DNA of 5,411 nucleotides, from NCBI GenBank assembly GCA_003132825.1, contig PKYX01000104.1:21513-26923 (forward strand), written 5' to 3'. The notes under the pieces were generated by a model, which did not search any database, had not been told where the DNA came from, and saw only the letters and a list, made by a program, of their open reading frames with translations. The translations under genes were made by a program, and so were the position numbers. This DNA comes from Acidobacteriaceae bacterium (GTDB lineage: Bacteria; Acidobacteriota; Terriglobia; Terriglobales; Acidobacteriaceae). Below, piece by piece: positions 1 through 5,411 of this stretch; position 1 is the first letter of the stretch; each line of letters opens with the position of its first letter.

Positions 1-1411
1 CATTGAGGCCCAGCACATCCAAGTATTGGCCGAGCGAGTCGTTGAGCGTCCGGGTACCCTCCCCCGTCTTGTCGACGTGATTCATGGCGGAAGTAATCAG
101 GCGGGTGTCGTCGAGGGTGCGGGCGTACGCCGCTATTGCTTTCAGGAACTCCAGGCGACTGGGAGACGGGGGCGTCTCGTTCGAAAGAGACCATAGAACG
201 ATCGAAGCGCGATTGTGATCGCGAGCGACCGCGTCACGGAACTGCTGCTCCGCGTTCTCGAGCGTCGCGGGATTGTCCCAAGCGATGTTCCAGTAAACCG
301 GAACCTCCTCCCAAACCAGCAGACCGAGCTGATCGGCGAGGCGGATCATCGTTTCGTTGTAAGGATAGTGTGCCAGGCGAACGAAATTGCATCCCAGTTC
401 TTTTGCCCATCCCAGAAGTACGCGGTCGTCTGGCTCCGAAAATGCACGGCCATCGCGGAACGGAGCTTCCTCGTGCATGGCGATGCCGCGCAGAAAAATG
501 GGCTTTCCGTTGAGCAGAATCTGCGTGCCTCGGGTCTCGATGCTGCGGAACCCGATCTGATCCTCGACGGTGTCGCCCGCGGCGGTGAGCACGACGCGAT
601 AGAGCTTCGGGTCCTCGGGCGACCAGAGGCGGGGTTTGGCGGGAAACCGGAATGCGGCATAGCCGGAGGCGTCGGTGGTCAGGGTTTTCTTGAGATTGAT
701 CTCAGCAATGTCGAGCGTGACGGTCTGTGGCTGGCTTGCGCCCTCGAGTCTGACCCAGCCGGCGATTTCCTCGGTTGCGCCCTTGGCCAGTTGCACCGAG
801 TAGTCCTCGAGGAACGTCTCCGGGAGCACGACCAAATCCACGCTGCGGGTGAGGCCGCCGTAATTCCACCAATCCGAGTTGAGCGTGGGGACCCCGTCCT
901 GACGCCGGGTATTGTTTACTTCGATGACGACGCTATTGTCACCGTCCGCGATTTGGCCCGTAACCTCGAAATTGAAGGGCGTGAATCCACCCACGTGTTC
1001 GCCCAGCTTCTTGCCATTCAGCCACACGCGAGCTTCGTAGTTCGCGGCTCCGAAATAGAGGAATACGCGAGAGTGCGGACGCCCGTGATAGGAAAAATAT
1101 CTCTGGTACCAGAGCGGGCCTTCGTAGAAAAGCAACGCTTCGCGCTGCGTGTTCCAATCCCCGGGAACCTGCAAGGTTCCCGCAGTATCGAAGTTATATT
1201 CGACGAGGTCGCTCGGGCTCTTGGCCTTGGCGTTCTCGTAGAAGCGAGAGCCCAGGCCGGTTTCGTAGGGGTCGACGATGGCATTCCAAGTTCCATCCAA
1301 ACTGATCGTGGTCCTGCCGGGAAGGTTGGCGATGAGATGGGCAGCCGGCGGCTCGGCAAACGCCGGCTGAAAAATGAGAATGGCAAACGCTGCCGCGATA
1401 ATTTTCCGCAT
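1..1411 (-). CDS. Secreted glycoside hydrolase family 2, beta-glucuronidase-like (C-terminus beyond the window)
   Basis: This is a retaining glycosidase of family GH2, probably exported and acting on beta-linked sugars of plant or microbial glycans. I translated 470 residues from an ATG at 1411; GAAAGGGA (1419-1426 on the reverse strand) is a suitable ribosome binding site seven bases upstream. Residues 1-19 form a signal peptide with a basic start (MRK), a hydrophobic core and an AFA cleavage site. The sugar-binding jelly roll follows (about 24-200) and contains GGFTPF at 141-146. An immunoglobulin-like domain comes next, then the TIM barrel from about residue 298, preceded by IGFRSIE at 286-292. 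VRLAHYPY (344-351) and WSLSNE (407-412) are GH2 signatures; E412 should be the acid/base residue, almost the same position as E413 of E. coli GusA. The catalytic nucleophile and the NxK motif that recognises uronic acids lie off the left edge. The family is therefore secure, but the choice of beta-glucuronidase over beta-galactosidase is not. About 130 residues are missing if its length matches GusA. Confidence 0.93.
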   Translation of the reverse strand, partial: MRKIIAAAFAILIFQPAFAEPPAAHLIANLPGRTTISLDGTWNAIVDPYETGLGSRFYENAKAKSPSDLVEYNFDTAGTLQVPGDWNTQREALLFYEGPLWYQRYFSYHGRPHSRVFLYFGAANYEARVWLNGKKLGEHVGGFTPFNFEVTGQIADGDNSVVIEVNNTRRQDGVPTLNSDWWNYGGLTRSVDLVVLPETFLEDYSVQLAKGATEEIAGWVRLEGASQPQTVTLDIAEINLKKTLTTDASGYAAFRFPAKPRLWSPEDPKLYRVVLTAAGDTVEDQIGFRSIETRGTQILLNGKPIFLRGIAMHEEAPFRDGRAFSEPDDRVLLGWAKELGCNFVRLAHYPYNETMIRLADQLGLLVWEEVPVYWNIAWDNPATLENAEQQFRDAVARDHNRASIVLWSLSNETPPSPSRLEFLKAIAAYARTLDDTRLITSAMNHVDKTGEGTRTLNDSLGQYLDVLGLN

Positions 1412-1451
1412 GATGCGGTCCCTTTCGACGCTCGAGGATTGCGATTGGAAT

Positions 1452-1461
1452 CTGTCGACAG
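1452..1461. promoter_or_regulatory. 10-bp perfect palindrome upstream of the GH2 gene, possible operator
   Basis: CTGTCGACAG is a perfect dyad that starts 41 bases upstream of the GH2 start codon and lies in the divergent region shared with the cytochrome gene. Position and symmetry would fit a repressor or activator site for a sugar-responsive regulator. No regulator gene is present in the window, and a single 10-base palindrome may be chance. Confidence 0.25.
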
Positions 1462-1536
1462 GCGGCGCAGTCCACATCCGACCCGCGACCCAACCCGCTT
1501 GCCGCCCACCACCGTGAAGGAGTCGCGAGCCCCAGG

Positions 1537-1542
1537 ATTATA
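1537..1542 (-). promoter_or_regulatory. Candidate -10 box for the GH2 gene
   Basis: Read on the minus strand this is a perfect TATAAT, in otherwise GC-rich intergenic DNA. No good -35 hexamer lies 16-19 bases upstream; the nearest candidates, such as TTCGGT, match poorly. If it is used, the GH2 mRNA would have an untranslated leader of roughly 120 bases that includes the palindrome at 1452-1461. Assignment to the GH2 gene is an inference from strand and position. Confidence 0.35.
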
Positions 1543-1642
1543 GCTTGGGGGGATTCGCTCGACCGAAAGGCCTCCGGAGTTTCGCAACGCGCGGCGGTTT
1601 TGGATTAAACTGGCAGGTCCACTCCGAACCGAGGAAGCAGGA

Positions 1643-2824
1643 ATGCAGATGAAAGAGAACTTCAAGAGTGCGCTTCTTGCCGGGATTGCGTTGGCGGCAA
1701 TTTTGGCCGTGGCCATAACCGCAATGAGCGCCCAGTCGGCGATGAGCGCGCCGCCGGCAAAGACCGATCCCGCGAATGCCCCAAAGACGACAGAACAAGT
1801 TTATAAAAACATCAAGGTGCTTACCGGAGTGCCGGCCGAACAGTTGATTCCGGCGATGCAGTTCATCACCGGATCGCTCGGGGTGGGGTGCAACTTTTGT
1901 CACGTGGAGGGGCACTTTGACCAGGATGACAAGAAACCCAAAGAGATCGCGCGCAAAATGATGACGATGATGTTCGCCATCAACAAAGACAATTTCGGAG
2001 GCCATCGCGAAGTCACTTGCAATTCCTGCCACAACGGTTCGCCGAAGCCGGTGTCGGTCCCGGTGGTTGGTGATGAAGCCGGCAAGCCGATGGCGGCGGA
2101 GGCGATGGCTGCGCCGCCGGATTCCGAGAAACCCGATCTCAGCAAACTGCCCTCGGCGAGCGATGTGGTCGACAAATACGTGCAAGCCGTCGGCGGAGCC
2201 GCCGCCATCGAAAAGATTTCCACCCGCTCCGGGAAGGGCACGGTCACCGGTTTTGGCGGTCACAAGTTTCCCGTGGAGATTCTGAATGAATCTCCGGACA
2301 AGAGCGCCGTGGTGACGCACTATCCCAATGGCGACGGCGTGGTCGCCTACAACGGCCATGAGGGGTGGACCGCATTCCCCCACCGCCCGTCGCGGGACAT
2401 GGAAGGGCCAGACCTGGCCGCCGCCAAAATCGATGCCGACCTCCACTTGCCGATCGACTTGAAGAAGATGTTCAGCGAACTGAAGGTCGGGCCCCCGCAA
2501 AAAATTGGAGACCGTGAGGCGTATCAGATTATCGGCTTGCGGGAAGGACAGTCGCCGGTGGAGTTTTATTTCGACGAGCAGTCGGGGCTGCTGGTACGCC
2601 AGGTACGCTACGCGGAGTCGCCGCTCGGCCTGTACCCGACGCGAATTGACTACGCCGACTACCGCGATCAGAACGGCGTCAAGATTCCGTTTGCCTGGAC
2701 CACAGCTCGGCCCGGTGGGAGCTCGATAGTTCAGCTAGAGACCGTCGAGCAGAATGTTCCTGTCGATGAAGCAACGTTTGCCAAGCCGCCGGCCCCTGAT
2801 CCGAACGCGGCCCCGCACCCCTGA
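1643..2824 (+). CDS. Exported diheme c-type cytochrome (reaction-centre cytochrome subunit type) fused to a LolA-like domain
   Basis: This 393-residue protein is probably an extracytoplasmic electron carrier. Residues 1 to about 36 form a signal sequence: basic MQMKENFK, a hydrophobic stretch at 10-27, then AMSA cleavage options. Residues about 44-140 match the photosynthetic reaction-centre cytochrome c subunit family. Two covalent heme sites are visible, CNFCH at 83-87 and CNSCH at 126-130. M72 and the methionine cluster M106-M110 precede these sites at the distance where that family places the axial methionine. The true reaction-centre subunit binds four hemes; this one has two. After a Pro/Ala-rich linker (about 131-158), residues about 160-385 resemble the LolA-like or outer-membrane lipoprotein-sorting fold: YVQAVGG near the start, FYFDEQSGLLVRQ, a DYADYRD segment and a KIPF motif. 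GAGGA at 1631-1635 supports the ATG at 1643; the ATG at 1649, six bases after GCAGGA, is an alternative that only shortens the N-terminus. The redox partner is not known. Confidence 0.92.
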   Translation: MQMKENFKSALLAGIALAAILAVAITAMSAQSAMSAPPAKTDPANAPKTTEQVYKNIKVLTGVPAEQLIPAMQFITGSLGVGCNFCHVEGHFDQDDKKPKEIARKMMTMMFAINKDNFGGHREVTCNSCHNGSPKPVSVPVVGDEAGKPMAAEAMAAPPDSEKPDLSKLPSASDVVDKYVQAVGGAAAIEKISTRSGKGTVTGFGGHKFPVEILNESPDKSAVVTHYPNGDGVVAYNGHEGWTAFPHRPSRDMEGPDLAAAKIDADLHLPIDLKKMFSELKVGPPQKIGDREAYQIIGLREGQSPVEFYFDEQSGLLVRQVRYAESPLGLYPTRIDYADYRDQNGVKIPFAWTTARPGGSSIVQLETVEQNVPVDEATFAKPPAPDPNAAPHP

Positions 2825-2863
2825 CTCGGGTTCCTGTGCGGGTGGCCCGTAAATCATCTAGAA

Positions 2864-2899
2864 TCAGCTTCCCCCGCCGGAGCTGAGGCTCGCGTTTTT
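2864..2899 (+). terminator. Weak candidate terminator after the cytochrome gene
   Basis: TCAGCT (2864-2869) pairs with AGCTGA (2881-2886), which a T-G pair can extend to 7 bp around a 9-base loop. A run of five T follows at 2895-2899. The T-run is eight bases from the stem, too far for a textbook intrinsic terminator. An alternative small stem, GAGC (2880-2883) with GCTC (2888-2891), sits closer to the T-run. The position 40 bases after the cytochrome stop codon fits transcription ending here. Confidence 0.3.
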
Positions 2900-2930
2900 C
2901 TCGCGACCGGGCGGGAGGTTTTAGTCCCGC
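2890..2930 (+). repeat. Two adjacent small inverted repeats in the intergenic region
   Basis: TCGCG (2890-2894) pairs with CGCGA (2902-2906) around a T-rich loop. Directly after it, GCGGGA (2911-2916) pairs with TCCCGC (2925-2930) around an 8-base loop. Together with the hairpin before them they make this stretch a chain of potential stem-loops. They may belong to the cytochrome mRNA 3' end. No known RNA family is recognised. Confidence 0.35.
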
Positions 2931-2943
2931 GCTGCATCCCCCG

Positions 2944-2972
2944 GGGTCAAGCAGTCGATTTGTAAATAAAAT
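2944..2972 (+). promoter_or_regulatory. Possible promoter for the response regulator gene
   Basis: An AT-rich patch (about 2956-2980) stands out in GC-rich surroundings. TAAAAT at 2967-2972 matches five of six bases of the -10 consensus. The hexamer 17 bases upstream, GGGTCA at 2944-2949, matches only three of six -35 bases. Transcription from here would start near 2979 and give a leader of about 90 bases containing the inverted repeats at 3005-3052. Confidence 0.3.
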
Positions 2973-3004
2973 GTCAATAGTCGGGGCGCGGCCGTGCAAG
3001 GGCA

Positions 3005-3052
3005 GGGACTGGTAGTAAGCTTGATCTGCAGTCCCGACGGAACCTTCTCGGG
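3005..3052 (+). promoter_or_regulatory. Overlapping, mutually exclusive hairpins in the response regulator leader
   Basis: GGGACTG (3005-3011) is perfectly complementary to CAGTCCC (3029-3035), giving a 7-bp stem with a 17-base loop. CCCGA (3033-3037) can instead pair with TCGGG (3048-3052). Both use the CCC at 3033-3035, so only one can form at a time. The second ends seven bases before the likely Shine-Dalgarno GGAG (3059-3062). The complementarity is visible; a regulatory role is inference. The 7-bp repeat could equally be a protein-binding dyad. Confidence 0.3.
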
Positions 3053-3067
3053 GATTGTGGAGCGCCC

Positions 3068-3832
3068 ATGATGAGAGTGGAGGGGAGCCGGGGCCCCGCT
3101 GTACAACGTCCCCTGGCTGCAGATTTTTCCGGCATGGATTCAGGCACCATTCCTACCGAACGAATCCTGGTGGTGGAAGATGACCACGCGGTGCAGAAGG
3201 CGTTGAAGCGCCTGTTCGAAGCGGAACAGTTTACCGTCGAAATCAGCCCCGACGGGAAGTCTGCGCTCGAGGCGTTTCGCCGTATGGCGCCGGCCGCGAT
3301 CGTGCTCGATTTGCGCTTGCCGGCCATGTCGGGTCGGGACGTCTGCCGCGAGATCAAACGGCAGTCGCCGACCGTTCCCATTATCGTCCTGAGCGCCACC
3401 AGTGACATTTCTGACAAGGTGCTGCTGCTTGAAATGGGCGCGGACGACTACGTCACCAAGCCCTTCAGTCCGCGAGAGCTCTTGGCCCGGGTGCGGGCAG
3501 CATTGCGCCGCTCAGCGCGGACCGGAACTGGAGATGTGGTTTCCTTCGACAGCATCTCGGTGGACTTCACCAAAATGGAAGTCATGCGCGCCGGGGAGTC
3601 GATTGCGCTCACTGCGCAGGAATTCAAGACCCTAAAGTTTCTGATACAGAATCCCGAGCGCGTGATCACCCGGGACGAACTGCTCAATGAAGTCTGGGGC
3701 TACCAGAACTATCCTTCCACCCGCACCGTGGATAACCACATTTTGAAGCTGCGGCAGAAGCTGGAGAGGGATCCGGGGAACCCGGTGCATTTCCGGACTG
3801 TCCACGGCGTGGGCTACAAGTTTGTGCGTTAA
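3068..3832 (+). CDS. OmpR/PhoB-family response regulator
   Basis: This is a cytoplasmic two-component transcription factor of 254 residues. The receiver domain spans about 32-147: acidic pocket E37/D38 in ILVVEDD, phosphoacceptor D81 in VLDLRLP, S109 at the switch Ser/Thr position, and K131 in the KPF motif. The spacing D38 to D81 is the same as in E. coli PhoB. A winged-helix DNA-binding domain covers about 157-254, with LTAQEFKTLKFL, the recognition-helix region STRTVDNHILKLRQKL, and the terminal wing ending in VHGVGYKFVR. GGAG at 3059-3062, five bases before the ATG at 3068, supports this start (or the adjacent ATG at 3071). It leaves about 30 residues before the receiver, longer than usual. 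An in-frame ATG at 3134 gives a standard N-terminus but has no visible ribosome binding site. A sensor kinase follows 110 bases downstream on the same strand and is the probable phosphodonor. Target genes cannot be read from the sequence. Confidence 0.95.
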   Translation: MMRVEGSRGPAVQRPLAADFSGMDSGTIPTERILVVEDDHAVQKALKRLFEAEQFTVEISPDGKSALEAFRRMAPAAIVLDLRLPAMSGRDVCREIKRQSPTVPIIVLSATSDISDKVLLLEMGADDYVTKPFSPRELLARVRAALRRSARTGTGDVVSFDSISVDFTKMEVMRAGESIALTAQEFKTLKFLIQNPERVITRDELLNEVWGYQNYPSTRTVDNHILKLRQKLERDPGNPVHFRTVHGVGYKFVR

Positions 3833-3835
3833 GTG

Positions 3836-3915
3836 GTTGCTGATGAGCTCGGTCGAGTCTTTCCTCGGCCTCTGAAAAGCCGGCCCCTTCGAATTGCCTT
3901 CCGAGTTTCAGCAAC
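3836..3915 (+). repeat. Long-range inverted repeat in the regulator-kinase spacer
   Basis: GTTGCTGA (3836-3843) is perfectly complementary to TCAGCAAC (3908-3915), and CTCGG (3848-3852) to CCGAG (3901-3905). Together they make a 13-bp stem interrupted by a small internal loop. Inside it, CGAG (3854-3857) pairs with CTCG (3864-3867), extendable to 7 bp from 3851-3857 with 3864-3870 in competition with the outer CTCGG. CGGC (3866-3869) can instead pair with GCCG (3879-3882). There is no T-run, so it is not a standard terminator. It ends 15 bases before the kinase Shine-Dalgarno GGAGAA (3931-3936). Confidence 0.45.
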
Positions 3916-3942
3916 AATTTCGGGGACCGCGGAGAAGTACGC

Positions 3943-5411
3943 ATGGCGAAACTTCGGATGCGCACCAAGTTTCTGCTTTCTCTGCTGCTGATCACAACCG
4001 GCCTGACTTCCACCAGCCTCCTGCTCGTACGCCACCGCGTGCAGGCGCAGGTAAAGCAGGAAATTTTCGCGGACCTGCGCAACTCCGTCAGCACCTTCCA
4101 AAACTTCCAACGGGAACGTGAAGTCACACTGACCCGGTCCGCCGAGCTGCTGGCGGACTTGCCCAACCTGCGGGCCTTGATGACCACCCAGCATGAAGCC
4201 ACCATCCAGGATGCGTCCGCGGATCTTTGGCGCCTGGCTGGCAGTGACCTGTTTGTGCTGGCAGACCGCAGCGGGAAAGTGGTTGCGCTGCACACGGTAT
4301 CTCCAGGTTTGACCCGAGACATGGCGCAGGAATCGCTCGGCGCTGCGTTGAACCAGGACATTACCGACTCCTGGTGGTTCGGCGACGGACATCTCTACGA
4401 AGTTTTTCTCAAACCCATCTATTTCGGCCCCGCTGCCGAGAATCGTTTGCTCGGAATCCTGGTCGTCGGTTACGAGATCGACGACCGAGTCGTCGCCGAG
4501 GTCGCCGCCAGCCAAGTCGCGTTTTACTACGGCGATGCCATCGTCAAGAGCACTCTCGCCTCCTCGCAACAGGCCGAACTCGCACGCTACCCCGTGGTGC
4601 GCAACCCGGCTGGGGTTTCGGTTCCCGAGCAAGTGCGCTTGGGGGAGGAGCGTTTTCTAGGGACATCGCTGCAATTGGCGAGCGGCAAAACGCCGGTCGG
4701 ACTCATGCTGCTGAAATCCTACGATCAGGCGACTGCATTTCTGGACGATCTCAACCGTGTTTTGCTGGCCCTGGGGTTGGCCGCGGTGGTGGGCGGCAGC
4801 GTCCTGGTCTTCGTCGTCTCCCACACCTTCACCCGTCCGCTGGGTAATCTCGTGGCCGGCGTGCGGGCGCTTGAAAAGGGCGACTTCCACTATGCTCTCG
4901 ATGCCCGCGGCGGCGATGAGGTCGCCGAGGTGACGGGAGCTTTCAATCGCATGCGTACCAGCCTGCGAAAAACCCAGGAAGAACTGCTCGAAGCAGAACG
5001 TCTGGCCACCATCGGACGCATGGCCAATTCCATCTCGCATGACTTGCGCCATTCGCTGGCGGCTATCGTGGCCAATGCAGAGTTTCTCTGTGAAAGCCGT
5101 CTCTCGTCGGAGCAACGCGAGGAGCTTTACCAGGAAGTTCGGGTCGCGGTGAATCAGATGACCGATTTGATCGATTCCCTTCTGGAGTTCTCCCGCACCC
5201 GGGAATCGCTGCGGCCGATCTACGGAAGCGTCCGGGAGACGGCCGAGCGCGTGGCGCAGGCGGTGCGCTTCCATCCCGAATTCCATCATGTCGACATCAC
5301 CGTCCATGAGGAGGGCAACAGCACCGGCTGGTTCGACGCGAAGAAAATGGAGCGAGTTTTCTATAACCTGCTGCTCAACGCCTGCGAGGCCATCTCTCGG
5401 GAACGGGGACA
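3943..5411 (+). CDS. Membrane sensor histidine kinase (C-terminus beyond the window)
   Basis: 489 residues are visible from the ATG at 3943, which follows GGAGAA (3931-3936) by six bases. TM1 is about residues 10-29 and TM2 about 273-293. The region between them (about 30-270) should lie outside the cytoplasmic membrane. It looks like a Cache-type double sensory domain, with DLFVLADRSGKVVALH (102-117), GILVVGYEID (171-180) and VAFYYGDAIVKSTL (192-205); the ligand is not evident. A HAMP linker follows (about 294-347), with RPL at 298-300 and GDEVAEV at 324-330. The HisKA dimerisation and phosphoacceptor domain comes next (about 354-420), with H366 in SISHDLRHSL as the phosphorylated histidine. 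The ATPase domain begins near 465 and shows the start of the N box in NLLLNACEA (475-483). The G boxes lie off the right edge. The residues at H+4 (His) and H+5 (Ser) differ from the usual Asn/Thr and Pro. The gene probably pairs with the response regulator just upstream. Confidence 0.95.
   Translation, partial: MAKLRMRTKFLLSLLLITTGLTSTSLLLVRHRVQAQVKQEIFADLRNSVSTFQNFQREREVTLTRSAELLADLPNLRALMTTQHEATIQDASADLWRLAGSDLFVLADRSGKVVALHTVSPGLTRDMAQESLGAALNQDITDSWWFGDGHLYEVFLKPIYFGPAAENRLLGILVVGYEIDDRVVAEVAASQVAFYYGDAIVKSTLASSQQAELARYPVVRNPAGVSVPEQVRLGEERFLGTSLQLASGKTPVGLMLLKSYDQATAFLDDLNRVLLALGLAAVVGGSVLVFVVSHTFTRPLGNLVAGVRALEKGDFHYALDARGGDEVAEVTGAFNRMRTSLRKTQEELLEAERLATIGRMANSISHDLRHSLAAIVANAEFLCESRLSSEQREELYQEVRVAVNQMTDLIDSLLEFSRTRESLRPIYGSVRETAERVAQAVRFHPEFHHVDITVHEEGNSTGWFDAKKMERVFYNLLLNACEAISRERG

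Larger units (their letters stand above)
1412..1642. other. Divergent intergenic region between the GH2 and cytochrome genes
   Basis: This 231-base spacer separates two genes transcribed away from each other, so promoters for both should lie here. It holds a minus-strand TATAAT (1537-1542), the palindrome CTGTCGACAG (1452-1461) and a shorter palindrome CTCCGGAG (1572-1579). I found no convincing -35/-10 pair for the cytochrome on the plus strand; the AT-richer GGATTAAAC near 1602-1610 is only a weak candidate. I see no small gene here. Confidence 0.6.

Noticed and set aside
215..1543. Plus-strand open frame of 442 codons
   Set aside because: It is antisense to the GH2 gene with codons in exact register, as happens when a GC-rich gene avoids TTA, CTA and TCA. 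The opposite strand has a signal peptide and GH2 motifs; this frame shows no recognisable domain.
1018..1716. Minus-strand open frame of 232 codons crossing the divergent intergenic region
   Set aside because: It runs through the start of the GH2 gene in another frame and through the cytochrome start. Its composition (Arg, Ser, Pro) is that of a frame shadow.
1721..1750. Repeated AMSA coding segment near the cytochrome signal peptide
   Set aside because: The short Ala/Met/Ser-rich repetition is ordinary for a signal-peptide cleavage region and does not need a separate explanation.
1538..2500. Minus-strand open frame of 320 codons
   Set aside because: It lies opposite the cytochrome gene, which has two CxxCH motifs and a good ribosome binding site. 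The minus frame is low-complexity and rich in His, Arg and Gly, typical of a shadow.
2839..2849. CGGG/CCCG hairpin as the cytochrome terminator
   Set aside because: The stem is only 4 bp with a 3-base loop and no T-run follows, so it is too weak to call.
2972..2977. Perfect minus-strand TTGACA
   Set aside because: No -10-like hexamer lies 16-18 bases away, and it would drive transcription toward the cytochrome 3' end. It is probably chance in an AT-rich patch.
3829..4632. Minus-strand open frame of 267 codons
   Set aside because: It is antisense to the kinase N-terminal half and the spacer. The plus strand encodes a coherent transmembrane sensor, and no domain is visible in this frame.
4657..5307. 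Minus-strand open frame of 216 codons
   Set aside because: It overlaps the HAMP and HisKA coding region on the opposite strand and contains no motif of its own.

Overview
The window is GC-rich bacterial DNA with four protein genes: two complete genes in the middle and one cut off at each edge. The best lineage clue is the second gene. It is an exported diheme c-type cytochrome of the photosynthetic-reaction-centre cytochrome subunit type, carrying a LolA-like C-terminal domain. Proteins of this kind are common in Acidobacteriota, mostly in non-phototrophs. An acidobacterium, perhaps of the Terriglobia or Solibacter type, is therefore a reasonable guess, but it rests on protein style and not on a marker gene.

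Layout. Positions 1-1411 on the minus strand hold the first 470 residues of a secreted glycoside hydrolase family 2 enzyme that resembles beta-glucuronidase; its C-terminus lies beyond the left edge. A 231-base divergent intergenic region (1412-1642) follows. It contains a perfect minus-strand TATAAT and a 10-base palindrome. The diheme cytochrome runs from 1643 to 2824 on the plus strand. A 243-base intergenic region (2825-3067) carries a series of small inverted repeats, an AT-rich promoter-like patch, and two overlapping hairpins just before the next start. An OmpR/PhoB-type response regulator spans 3068-3832. After a 110-base gap that can fold into a long stem, a membrane sensor histidine kinase starts at 3943 and runs off the right edge.

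How the genes relate. The response regulator and the histidine kinase are on the same strand with nothing between them, and most likely form a two-component pair. The kinase senses something outside the cytoplasmic membrane through a large Cache-like domain. The hydrolase and the cytochrome are divergently transcribed, so they may share a control region but do not form an operon. Nothing in the sequence shows that the two-component pair controls either of them.

Both edge genes lack an end inside the window, so simple ORF lists miss them and show long antisense ORFs in their place. I see no mobile element, CRISPR array, tRNA, rRNA or clear foreign segment. No undescribed system is evident. The items most worth a second look are the cytochrome-LolA fusion, the alternative hairpins in the regulator leader, the structured regulator-kinase spacer, and the unusual residues after the kinase's phosphorylated histidine.
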